Shown here piece after piece: positions 8,036 to 15,889 of a stretch of 64,000 nt of DNA (positions are counted from its first letter, which is position 1; each line of letters begins with the position of its first letter). Source of the stretch: Dolosigranulum pigrum ATCC 51524 (lineage in GTDB: Bacteria; Bacillota; Bacilli; Lactobacillales; Carnobacteriaceae_A). The position numbers were made by a program, and so were the translations under genes. Below the pieces are notes generated by a model, which ran no database searches, was not told the DNA's origin, and saw nothing but the letters and a program-made list of their open reading frames with translations. Where the stretch lies: the NCBI RefSeq assembly GCF_000245815.1, contig NZ_JH601103.1, positions 631,254-695,253 on the forward strand, read 5' to 3'.

Positions 8036-9097
8036 ATGACGTCACCGACTCGAGAAGATAACCAAAAAGAAACAGATTCGTCATATGATCCATTGTTCGG
8101 TCCAGATGTAGAAACAGAGACATATGAGGAAACAAACGCATCTGTCGATTCTCAATGGGAGTCTGAATCAAATGAACATATTGATGATATGTCTACATCA
8201 GCGTCAAAGGGGGAAGAACCGTTCGTACCGGAGTCAGCTACTGGACCAGAAGAAGTTGATGTTGAAGTAGAACCTCCGTTACAGTCAGAAACCGAAACAA
8301 CGGAACCACAGAGCAAAAAGTCATTTAATTGGCGTCCGTGGGTATCACCTGTTTTATTTGCACTGGTTCTACTAGTGAATTACTTAAGTGCCACTGCGAC
8401 TGGCTTACCTCGGACATTAGCTGAAGTTGCGGCGACTTATCCTAATTTAGTTGAGCCAGCTAGTTTTACATTCAGTATTTGGTCAGTTATCTATGGATTG
8501 ACGATTTTGCCTATTGTTGTTGAATTTATTCCGTTGGTGGATAGAGAAACACGTGACGTGTATAAGCGAAAAATTCGTCCCTTTGCGTGGTTGTGGATGG
8601 TTTTGAATATTGCGTGGGTTTTTGCGTGGACATATAATCAAATATTGCTATCAATGGTCTTGATATTTGCTTACGGATTCACGCTAGCGCTTATGACTGA
8701 TAAATTATCTAAAATTGAACAATCGAAGCGCAAATTCTGGTTTTTAACGTTACCAATGAGCATTCACTTTGGTTGGATTATTGTGGCTAATTTTGCCAAC
8801 TTAACGACAATGATGGTAGACTTTGGTTTCGATGGAATTGGCATGATGGGGGCATTCTGGGCGGTTGCAGCTTTGACATTAGTGATGCTGTTAGGCTTGT
8901 TCTTCTATCGTAGCCAAGGAACAATGTTGGTGATGTTACCAGCATTTTGGACCTTAATTGGTGTGATTGCCCAACAAGCACCAACAAGTAGCTACCCGTT
9001 TGCGAATACATTTGTATTTGTAGCAAGTATTGTGCTGTTTGTACTTGGTATTATTGTAGTCACTGGAATCGAATTGGCCAGAAGACAAAAGAAATAA
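8036..9097 (+). CDS. TspO/MBR-like tryptophan-rich membrane protein with acidic N-terminal extension
   Basis: The first ~97 residues of this 353-residue protein are acidic, rich in Glu, Asp, Ser and Thr, and look disordered. From residue ~100 there are about eight hydrophobic segments rich in Trp and aromatic residues. Segments such as EPASFTFSIWSVIYGL and WMVLNIAWVFAWTYNQI resemble the TspO/MBR-type proteins. Known TspO proteins bind porphyrins and sit in the membrane; what the longer Firmicutes relatives do is not settled. AAGGAG lies 9 bp before ATG 8036; the in-frame TTG at 8027 is too close. A terminator follows, so the gene appears monocistronic. Confidence 0.75.
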   Translation: MTSPTREDNQKETDSSYDPLFGPDVETETYEETNASVDSQWESESNEHIDDMSTSASKGEEPFVPESATGPEEVDVEVEPPLQSETETTEPQSKKSFNWRPWVSPVLFALVLLVNYLSATATGLPRTLAEVAATYPNLVEPASFTFSIWSVIYGLTILPIVVEFIPLVDRETRDVYKRKIRPFAWLWMVLNIAWVFAWTYNQILLSMVLIFAYGFTLALMTDKLSKIEQSKRKFWFLTLPMSIHFGWIIVANFANLTTMMVDFGFDGIGMMGAFWAVAALTLVMLLGLFFYRSQGTMLVMLPAFWTLIGVIAQQAPTSSYPFANTFVFVASIVLFVLGIIVVTGIELARRQKK

Positions 9098-9113
9098 GTG
9101 ATAAAATTTTTCT

Positions 9114-9141
9114 AAAAACGCAGCGGTGTGCTGCGTTTTTT
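9114..9141 (+). terminator. Intrinsic terminator
   Basis: AAAACGCAGC pairs with GCTGCGTTTT around the loop GGTGT, followed by a T-run. It ends the TspO-like gene. Confidence 0.92.
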
Positions 9142-9234
9142 CAGTGAAATGACGGATATTTTTGTGATAAAAAAGTAAAAATACGTGTTATATATTCTCA
9201 CGCTAATAATTATTTGGTAAAATGATAAAATAGC

Positions 9235-9264
9235 TTGACTGTTTTGATGCGTGTAGCATATAGC
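9235..9264 (+). promoter_or_regulatory. Probable murE promoter
   Basis: TTGACT (9235-9240), 18 bp, then TATAGC (9259-9264). The 260-bp gap before murE otherwise holds only the preceding terminator. Confidence 0.5.
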
Positions 9265-9357
9265 AATTAAATAATAGAAAATAGAGCTTCAATGAATTAA
9301 TAACTCAGTATCTCACAGGATATGATGAATCTGTAAGATAGTGGCACAAGGAGATGA

Positions 9358-10899
9358 ATGAACGGTATGTACGCAATAACAATGACAGAATTAAGAGATT
9401 TATTGCTCCATTATGAGTTACTTAGAGCGGTAAACGATAATGGTCAATATTATTATGATAGATGGGATAATGATCAGATTGACCGGGTGATGACACACTT
9501 ATCATACAATTCGCAAGATGTATCGGAAGAGACATTATTCTTTTGCAAGGGGGCGTCTTTCAAGGAAGCTTATATCCAACAAGCAGTCGAGGCGGGTGTG
9601 TCGTGCTATATTGCAGAGAAGTCCTATGATGTAGTTGGTGCGATCGGGTTTATCGTGACCGATATTCGAAAAGCGATGGCAGTTGTGGCGCGTGAATTTT
9701 ATCAACGACCGGATGAGCAGTTGAAGTTAGTCGGAATTACCGGAACAAAGGGAAAGACAACAACCACTTTCCTGACCCGCTCAATCTTGGAAGAAGCACA
9801 ACCGGGACAGACGGCATTTATTTCAACTTTAGCAATCAGTTTGGATGGGAAGAGTCAACGTCCGGCTAACTTAACAACACCGGAGGCACTTGATTTATGG
9901 GCGATGCTCGCTGAAGCCCGCTCTAATCAGATGAGTACCGTGCTTATGGAGGTGTCTTCGCAAGCATTCAAGATGAAGCGCGTGTTTGGGTTGCGATTCG
10001 ATGTTGCCGCATTCTTGAATTTTTCACCGGATCATATCGGGGTGAATGAACACCCATCGTTGGAAGATTATCTTTATTGCAAGACAGAATTGATGAAACA
10101 TGCGGATATTGCTGTTATTAATCGTCAGTTAAATGACTATGATTTTATTCAGCAAGTAGCTCAACATTATAGTCAACAAGTGATTAGCTATGGCGTTGAG
10201 CAAGGAGACTACACGTTAGATTTGACAGTTGGTAAAGCAGAAGACTTCGCAATTGAGTCTGCAAAAGATCCACTCGAGCTAATGGGTAAGTATCAGTTAG
10301 CCTTACCCGGTGATTTTAATAAAGAAAATGCACTGTGTGGGGCGATTATTGGCCGATTGCTCTCAACTGAAGTAGCTGCTATTCAAGCGGGATTAGCCCA
10401 TGCATCGGTTCCGGGGCGGATGGAACATACCGCATTTGGTAAGGACAATCATATTTATGTTGATTTTGCCCATAATTATATTAGTCTCAAGCGTTTACTT
10501 GACTTTATTGTGGATCATTACCCGGATCACCGTTTAACGGTTATTCTTGGAGCTCCTGGTGGAAAAGGAGAATCGCGCCGAGCGGATATGGGCAAGGTGC
10601 TCTCTGATTACACAGGTGAAGTCATCTTAACGGAAGATGATCCGAACTTTGATAGTGTAGAAGCAATTTCTGAACAAATCGCTTCTCATATTGTGGGAGA
10701 ATCAATGAAACCAGCTTTCATACCAGACCGGGTGAATGCAATCGAAACAGCTGTCGAGCGAGCGAAATATAGTCAGCAAGAAGTGATTGTCATTGCTGGG
10801 AAGGGAAGCGATCAATATATGATTAAGCAGGGCAAGAAGAATCCGTATATTGGTGACCACATCTTAGTGAAGACATTAATTCAAGGAGCCGATAAATAA
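9358..10899 (+). CDS. murE: UDP-MurNAc-tripeptide synthetase, probably L-lysine-adding
   Basis: The 513-residue Mur ligase adds the third residue to the peptidoglycan precursor UDP-MurNAc-L-Ala-D-Glu in the cytoplasm. Visible features are the ATP loop GITGTKGKTTTT, LTTPEALDLWAML, the conserved MEVSSQAFKM and the C-terminal domain starting near VPGRMEHT. The motif at the amino-acid site reads DDPNFDS instead of the DNPR typical of diaminopimelate enzymes, so lysine is the likely substrate. Start is uncertain: ATG 9358 is only 4 bp from AAGGAG and ATG 9367 is 13 bp away. The gene stands alone, with a promoter before it and a terminator after it. Confidence 0.93.
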   Translation: MNGMYAITMTELRDLLLHYELLRAVNDNGQYYYDRWDNDQIDRVMTHLSYNSQDVSEETLFFCKGASFKEAYIQQAVEAGVSCYIAEKSYDVVGAIGFIVTDIRKAMAVVAREFYQRPDEQLKLVGITGTKGKTTTTFLTRSILEEAQPGQTAFISTLAISLDGKSQRPANLTTPEALDLWAMLAEARSNQMSTVLMEVSSQAFKMKRVFGLRFDVAAFLNFSPDHIGVNEHPSLEDYLYCKTELMKHADIAVINRQLNDYDFIQQVAQHYSQQVISYGVEQGDYTLDLTVGKAEDFAIESAKDPLELMGKYQLALPGDFNKENALCGAIIGRLLSTEVAAIQAGLAHASVPGRMEHTAFGKDNHIYVDFAHNYISLKRLLDFIVDHYPDHRLTVILGAPGGKGESRRADMGKVLSDYTGEVILTEDDPNFDSVEAISEQIASHIVGESMKPAFIPDRVNAIETAVERAKYSQQEVIVIAGKGSDQYMIKQGKKNPYIGDHILVKTLIQGADK

Positions 10900-10959
10900 G
10901 GTATTAAGCACGTGAACTTATGGCATGATTGTTGTAGAAAGCATAATGATGAATCAGTC

Positions 10960-11020
10960 AATCGTTCGGCTTTATCTATTCAAGTCAATTAATGAGTAGA
11001 TATAAGTTGAACGATTTTTT
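10960..11020 (+). terminator. Intrinsic terminator of murE
   Basis: AATCGTTC (10960-10967) pairs with GAACGATT (11009-11016), with an inner TATCTA/TAGATA pairing, and the stem runs into a T-run. The remaining gap to rpoN holds the rpoN promoter and operators. Confidence 0.75.
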
Positions 11021-11070
11021 GTTGGAGTTGGTTGAAGGTGTTGGAAGCTAAATCATACGGCGAAGTAGAT

Positions 11071-11106
11071 TCCAACTGTTGGAAAGCGCTTATAATATGA
11101 TATAAT
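11071..11106 (+). promoter_or_regulatory. rpoN promoter with overlapping cre-like site and palindrome
   Basis: TTGGAA (11079-11084), 16 bp, then extended TGATATAAT (11098-11106). Between the boxes, 11081-11094 reads GGAAAGCGCTTATA, matching 10 of 12 defined positions of the CcpA cre consensus. A separate palindrome, TTCCAACTGTTGGAA (11071-11085), covers the -35 box. Both positions would suit repression, so carbon catabolite control of rpoN and the downstream regulator is likely. Confidence 0.65.
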
Positions 11107-11130
11107 AGAGAAAAATGAGGTGTGAGTGAG

Positions 11131-12423
11131 ATGAATCAAGATGATAGAATGAACCAATCAAATCAATTAAACCGATCGACCACACATTGGCACCAATCAA
11201 TGGGGTTGTTGCAACTTGAGCGTGTCGATGTATCGCACTATATTCATGATTATATGATGGAAAATCCATTAGTTAAATTGGAGTCGGATGATGAATTAGA
11301 TCATACCGATCGAGCGGATGGCTATGATGTGGAATTGCATCATTCACAGCTGACATTATTTGAATTTATTGTCGAGCAAGTGGAATTATTTTACCGAAAA
11401 ACACCCCTTCATGAAGTGGTGATGTGGTGGGTGCGTCAGTTAGATACGGATGGGTATGTGATGAAATCCGTTGAAGAAGGAATGAATGAAACAGGCCAGA
11501 GTGAAGTGATGGTGATCGATGGGCTGACCCTTCTGCAACAACTGGACCCACCAGGGATTGGAGCACGTGACTTACGCGAAGCCTTGATGCTACAAGTAGA
11601 ACGATTGGATGAGGCACCACCATTAACGTATAAAATCTTAAAACAGCAGTTCGATGCGCTCGTTAATCGACGCTTCAGTAAGGTGACTGGTGAGTTCGGC
11701 ATTGAATTGGAAGATGTTCAGCAAGTTTTTCAGTTTGTTCAGAAGTTAAGTCCAGTGCCAGCTAGTTTATACATACCACCGCGAACAGAGATGGTATATC
11801 CTGAGTTGGAAGTAATGGTGCAAGACGGACAGATCAGTGTTAGAGAGACCCCTTATAAGACCCCATTAATTGAGTTTGACCAGGCGTATTATGAGGAGTT
11901 GAAGGCAATCGATAAGCCGAGTGTTCAGCGCTATATTCAAGCAAAAAAACAAGAATTTGATCAGTTAAATCAAGCACTCCAAGAACGACGAGAGATTATT
12001 AAGCGTGTCGGTACGGCGATAGTGATGGCCCAGTCCGATTATTTCTTGCAGGAAGATACACCGCTTCAGACCATTCACTTGAGTGACTTAGCCCAACAAT
12101 TACAACTAAGTGTGGGGACAATTTCACGTGCGATTCGCGGAACTTATTTACAAACGACTCATGGTACGGTAGCCTTGAAGAGCTTATTGTCAAAACGTTC
12201 AGTGGTGGATAATCAAACGCAAGCAGCGCTAAAGGAAGCTATCGAGGCCTTAATTGCGGCAGAAGATAAACAAGCCCCCTTATCGGATCAACAAATTGCG
12301 CAACAGTTGGCTGAACAAGCCCAAAAACTATCACGGCAGGGTGTGATGAAATATCGTGAGCAGCTAGGGATTGGATCAAGTCATGCGCGTCGCCAGCAGT
12401 ATGAGGATGGAAAGAAGGGTTAA
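11131..12423 (+). CDS. rpoN: RNA polymerase sigma-54 factor
   Basis: The 430-residue protein has the sigma-54 order: a Gln-rich N-terminal activator region containing LLQLERVDVSHYI and ENPLVKLE, a core-binding middle, a helix-turn-helix (LSDLAQQLQLSVGTISRAIR) and a C-terminal RpoN-box segment. The box here reads LSRQGVMKYREQLGI, where the usual form begins ARRTVAKYRE, so it is partly degenerate. ATG 11131 is chosen over GTG 11122 for ribosome-site spacing. In lactic-acid bacteria sigma-54 usually serves mannose-class PTS operons with a LevR-type activator; none is in the window. The next gene, a LacI-family regulator, starts 16 bp later, so the two should be cotranscribed. Confidence 0.93.
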   Translation: MNQDDRMNQSNQLNRSTTHWHQSMGLLQLERVDVSHYIHDYMMENPLVKLESDDELDHTDRADGYDVELHHSQLTLFEFIVEQVELFYRKTPLHEVVMWWVRQLDTDGYVMKSVEEGMNETGQSEVMVIDGLTLLQQLDPPGIGARDLREALMLQVERLDEAPPLTYKILKQQFDALVNRRFSKVTGEFGIELEDVQQVFQFVQKLSPVPASLYIPPRTEMVYPELEVMVQDGQISVRETPYKTPLIEFDQAYYEELKAIDKPSVQRYIQAKKQEFDQLNQALQERREIIKRVGTAIVMAQSDYFLQEDTPLQTIHLSDLAQQLQLSVGTISRAIRGTYLQTTHGTVALKSLLSKRSVVDNQTQAALKEAIEALIAAEDKQAPLSDQQIAQQLAEQAQKLSRQGVMKYREQLGIGSSHARRQQYEDGKKG

Positions 12424-12439
12424 GAAGAAAGGTGATTGT

Positions 12440-13399
12440 ATGGTAACATTATCAGATGTGGCAAAACGGGCCAATGTGAGTAAGATGACAGTCTCGCGGG
12501 TGATTAATCATCCTGAGCAAGTGACAGAAGAGTTGCAGAACTTAGTGCATAACGCCATGGCTGAGTTGAATTATAAACCGAATCGACTAGCTAAAGCTCT
12601 AGCGAATCAGCAAACCCAAATGATTAAGCTCTATATTCTAGAAGAGATGGATGTGGTTGAGCCGTATTATATGAAGTTGCTAACAGGAATCGCGAAAGAA
12701 CTCGATAAACACTCGTACGGACTGCAGTTGCTCACGCGGGATAGTCGGAACTTCGGGCAGAGCGATGGATATATTATCTGTGGGATGCGTGAGGATGATT
12801 TCACGGAGATCGATGCGCTAGAGGATCCAGTGGTATTGTTCGGGGCGAATGATCATGGATATGATTGTGTCGATTTAGATAATACGAAGAGTATCGAGAC
12901 GGTTTGTCATTACTGTCTAGAACGGGGTTATGAGCAGCTTGTCTTTATTCAGATGGCAGTGGATGAACCCTTTGCGCGTCAGCGAGAAGTTGGCTATAAG
13001 ACAGTGATGGCGGCGAATGATCTTACACCACATATTATTCCTCTAGTGAATGATTCTGATATCTCACGGCAATATATTAACGAACATATAGATGAATTTG
13101 TGCCGAAGACGGCTTTTATCTGTGCAACAGATCGACTGGCAATTGGGGTGCTTCGGGCCCTAACTGATCAAGATAAATGTATTCCTGATGATTACGGTAT
13201 TACAGGACATGATGGTATTTTCTTAGATCAGATTGCACATCCGAAGCTAACGACGATTAAGCAGCCTATTATTGAGATGGGAGAAGCTTGTGCCCGAATG
13301 TTAGTACAAAAGATTAAGCGCAAAGAAGATCCAGCGAAAGACATGCCGGAGATGCTATATTTCTCGCCAAATTTAATTGTTGGAGGAACGACGAAGTAA
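12440..13399 (+). CDS. LacI-family transcriptional regulator, MalR-like
   Basis: The 319-residue repressor has an N-terminal LacI helix-turn-helix (MVTLSDVAKRANVSKMTVSR) and hinge helix (RLAKALANQQ), followed by a periplasmic-binding-like sugar-sensing domain. ATG 12440 opens the canonical LacI start and follows AGAAAGGTGA. The genes that follow are an alpha-1,6-glucosidase, a maltodextrin transporter and a pullulanase, so it is probably the maltose/maltodextrin regulator. The GTTACCGGTAAC-like operators before the glucosidase gene and malE are its likely targets. It lies 16 bp after rpoN, an uncommon partner. The inducer is inferred from context only. Confidence 0.88.
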   Translation: MVTLSDVAKRANVSKMTVSRVINHPEQVTEELQNLVHNAMAELNYKPNRLAKALANQQTQMIKLYILEEMDVVEPYYMKLLTGIAKELDKHSYGLQLLTRDSRNFGQSDGYIICGMREDDFTEIDALEDPVVLFGANDHGYDCVDLDNTKSIETVCHYCLERGYEQLVFIQMAVDEPFARQREVGYKTVMAANDLTPHIIPLVNDSDISRQYINEHIDEFVPKTAFICATDRLAIGVLRALTDQDKCIPDDYGITGHDGIFLDQIAHPKLTTIKQPIIEMGEACARMLVQKIKRKEDPAKDMPEMLYFSPNLIVGGTTK

Positions 13400-13435
13400 T
13401 CCAGGCTACTTGTTTCTTCGGTGCTCATAAAAATT

Positions 13436-13449
13436 CGTTAACGGTAACA
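13436..13449. promoter_or_regulatory. LacI-family operator upstream of glucosidase gene
   Basis: CGTTAACGGTAACA contains GTTAACGGTAAC, one mismatch from the perfect palindrome GTTACCGGTAAC. A close relative lies before malE. It sits just upstream of the -35 box. It could be bound by the MalR-like protein or by CcpA, since its reverse strand also matches 10 of 12 cre positions. Confidence 0.55.
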
Positions 13450-13461
13450 AATTAATTTACT

Positions 13462-13490
13462 TTGAGTCTCGATGCGTAATCACTTACAAT
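13462..13490 (+). promoter_or_regulatory. Promoter of the alpha-1,6-glucosidase gene
   Basis: TTGAGT (13462-13467), 17 bp, TACAAT (13485-13490). Confidence 0.7.
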
Positions 13491-13517
13491 AAAAGTAATA
13501 AGTGAAGGAGGATGTTT

Positions 13518-15140
13518 ATGAGTTGGTGGAAAAAAGCGGTTGTCTATCAAGTATATCCAAAGAGTTTTAATGATACGACGGGAAGTGGAGTGGGTGATCT
13601 TGCCGGTATTACGGAAAAATTAGATTATCTGAAGGAGCTGGGTATTACAGTCATTTGGCTTAGTCCCGTCTATGAGTCACCTGGTGATGATAATGGCTAT
13701 GATATTAGTAATTATGAACAGATTGATCCGGCGTTTGGAACGATGGAAGATATGGAACAGTTAATTGCAGAAGCGAAAAAACGTGGTATCTACATTGTGA
13801 TGGATCTGGTCGTTAATCACACGAGTGATGAACATGAATGGTTTGAGGAAGCAAAATCAAGTCGGGATAATCCATACCGCAATTACTATATTTGGCGGGA
13901 TCCTGTTGATGGTGGGGTGCCGAACGATCTTCAATCGACATTCGGTGGTTCAGCATGGGAATATTCTGAAGAAACTGGCCAATATTACTTGCATTTATTT
14001 AGCAAGAAACAGCCTGATTTGAACTGGGAAAATCCAGCCATGCGCCAAGATGTCTATCAGATGATGAATTTTTGGCTGGATAAAGGCATTGGAGGCTTCC
14101 GTCTTGATGTGATTGACTTGATTGGGAAGCAACCGGATCAACTTGTGACAGCGGATGGACCGAAGCTACATGATTACTTGCAGGAGATGAATGAGGCAAC
14201 ATTCGGCCATCGAGATGTCTTGACAGTTGGTGAGACGTGGAGTGCAACTGTCCAGAACGCTAAGCAGTATTCTAACCCAGATGGCTCAGAACTATCGATG
14301 GTCTTCCAATTTGAGCATATTTTACTGGACCAACAAGATGATGGAGAGAAGTGGGATCTTAAACCGCTAAACTTAGTTGACTTGAAGCGTACATTGGCAA
14401 AATGGCAAACAGAGTTAGGTGATGAAGGCTGGAATAGTTTGTTCTGGAATAATCATGATACACCACGTATTGTCTCCAGATGGGGTAATGATGAGGAGTA
14501 TCGTCAAGAAAGTGCGAAGTTATTTGCGATATTACTTCACTTGATGAAGGGAACGCCGTATATTTATCAAGGCGAAGAGATTGGGATGACTAATTATGAG
14601 ATGGCGAGTTTGGATGATATATATGATATTGAATCGATCAATATGTATCATGAACGTCTCGCAGCAGGTCACAGTGAAGCGGATATTTTGACGTCAATTA
14701 ATGCCAAAGGACGCGATCATGCTCGAACACCTATGCAGTGGCGCGGTGATCAGGCACATGCGGGCTTCACGGCGGGACAACCTTGGATTCCAGTGAATGA
14801 TAATTTTACTGAGATTAATGTCGCTCAGAATTTAGCAGAGAAGGATTCTGTCTTTGCTACGTATCAGCAACTTATTCAGTACCGAAGAGATCATGATATT
14901 GTGGTAAAAGGGGACTTCCAGCTACTTTACCCGGATCATCCAGCCGTTTTTGCTTACAAACGACAGTGGCAAGATGACGCATTTGTTGTTTTCGCGAATG
15001 TATCTGAAGAGGGGCAAACCGTGGATGTTGCGGAATTATCATTGAATGATGTTATTATTAATAATTATGATGAAGTAACGGTGCGTGATGGTCAGTTAAC
15101 ACTTGAACCGTATCAAGCCATTGCGATAACGATTGATTAA
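13518..15140 (+). CDS. dexB: GH13_31 alpha-1,6-glucosidase (glucan 1,6-alpha-glucosidase type)
   Basis: The 540-residue cytoplasmic enzyme belongs to GH13 subfamily 31. The four catalytic-barrel regions are seen as DLVVNHTS, GFRLDVID (nucleophile Asp197), VGETW (acid/base Glu239) and NNHDTPR (Asp314). These positions nearly coincide with those of Streptococcus mutans DexB. Val directly after the nucleophile is typical of members that prefer alpha-1,6 bonds. It should release glucose from isomalto-oligosaccharides or from the branched maltodextrins taken up by the neighbouring transporter. ATG 13518 has AAGGAGGA 5-6 bp before it; the ATG at 13512 overlaps that site. Oligo-1,6-glucosidase (MalL type) is the alternative name. 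Confidence 0.9.
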   Translation: MSWWKKAVVYQVYPKSFNDTTGSGVGDLAGITEKLDYLKELGITVIWLSPVYESPGDDNGYDISNYEQIDPAFGTMEDMEQLIAEAKKRGIYIVMDLVVNHTSDEHEWFEEAKSSRDNPYRNYYIWRDPVDGGVPNDLQSTFGGSAWEYSEETGQYYLHLFSKKQPDLNWENPAMRQDVYQMMNFWLDKGIGGFRLDVIDLIGKQPDQLVTADGPKLHDYLQEMNEATFGHRDVLTVGETWSATVQNAKQYSNPDGSELSMVFQFEHILLDQQDDGEKWDLKPLNLVDLKRTLAKWQTELGDEGWNSLFWNNHDTPRIVSRWGNDEEYRQESAKLFAILLHLMKGTPYIYQGEEIGMTNYEMASLDDIYDIESINMYHERLAAGHSEADILTSINAKGRDHARTPMQWRGDQAHAGFTAGQPWIPVNDNFTEINVAQNLAEKDSVFATYQQLIQYRRDHDIVVKGDFQLLYPDHPAVFAYKRQWQDDAFVVFANVSEEGQTVDVAELSLNDVIINNYDEVTVRDGQLTLEPYQAIAITID

Positions 15141-15169
15141 AGAGAGACGTTACTAAAGGAGGATACATC

Positions 15170-15646
15170 ATGAAGATACGCCAGTGGACACTAATGCTTG
15201 TAACAGCAAGTTTGTTAACCGCTTGTGGTAATCGTGCGAATGTTGCTGAAAAAGACACCTCAGATGATCAAGCTGAAATAACAGAGCAGGTAGATCAAGA
15301 GGAAAAATCTACCGCTGATAAGTCTGATGATGCAGAGCAAGAATTTCCTGATATTTTGGAAGCAGAATTGACGCATGAATCAGGGGACGAATATACAATC
15401 GCCGTGACGGTCTCCTCACCATACGATACACCGGAGCGTTACGCTGATGGTTGGCGTGTGATGACCACGGACGGTGATGTGCTAGCTGAACATGACTTAG
15501 CTCACGATCATGCCAACGAGCAGCCCTTTACGCGCTCACGTGGTCCATTTACCATTCCAAGCGATATTCAAGAAGTGGTTGTGGAAGGACACGACCAAGC
15601 GAACGGTTATGGAGGCGAGACAGTCACGATCGCTGTACCACGCTAA
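15170..15646 (+). CDS. Small conserved lipoprotein
   Basis: The 158-residue protein has a signal peptide with lipobox LLTAC (Cys at residue 19). An acidic linker runs to about residue 62, followed by a compact C-terminal domain. The domain contains YADGWRV, LAHDHANEQPFTRS and a final EGHDQANGYGG. From memory this pattern resembles a widespread family of small secreted proteins of unknown function with conserved His residues in an H-x-H-x3-QPFTRS segment. The histidines could bind metal, but nothing shows this directly. It lies 29 bp after the glucosidase gene with AAGGAGG before its ATG, and a strong terminator ends the unit. Confidence 0.75.
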   Translation: MKIRQWTLMLVTASLLTACGNRANVAEKDTSDDQAEITEQVDQEEKSTADKSDDAEQEFPDILEAELTHESGDEYTIAVTVSSPYDTPERYADGWRVMTTDGDVLAEHDLAHDHANEQPFTRSRGPFTIPSDIQEVVVEGHDQANGYGGETVTIAVPR

Positions 15647-15665
15647 ACCCAATTTAACTAAGATA

Positions 15666-15711
15666 AACCTGATATCTATAGAACTCAATGGCTATAGATG
15701 TCAGGTTTTTT
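15666..15711 (+). terminator. Intrinsic terminator
   Basis: AACCTGATATCTATAG pairs almost perfectly with CTATAGATGTCAGGTT, then T-run. It separates the glucosidase unit from malE. Confidence 0.92.
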
Positions 15712-15791
15712 ATGTGTAAAATCTCTTCATTGAACATCAATCAACAGACAATAAGTAATCAATTATTAAAGAGATCTTCAAAATAAAATCC

Positions 15792-15865
15792 TGATACCGG
15801 TAACAGTTGAAAAACTATTGCAATTAAATCGCTCATCTAATAAAATTATATTGTAAACGCTTGAG
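15792..15865 (+). promoter_or_regulatory. malE promoter with two LacI-type operators
   Basis: TTGCAA (15818-15823), 17 bp, TAAAAT (15841-15846). Upstream, 15792-15805 reads TGATACCGGTAACA, related to the operator before the glucosidase gene. At the transcription start, 15852-15865 reads TGTAAACGCTTGAG, a good cre-type or MalR-type site. Two operators centred 60 bp apart around one promoter suit repression by a LacI-family protein, by CcpA, or by both. Confidence 0.7.
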
Positions 15866-15889
15866 AATAAAAAGAAAGAGGGAAAAGAA

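Noticed and set aside
9343..9360. Possible sigma-54 promoter (TGGCAC) before murE
   Set aside because: No TTGC-type -12 element follows at the correct spacing.
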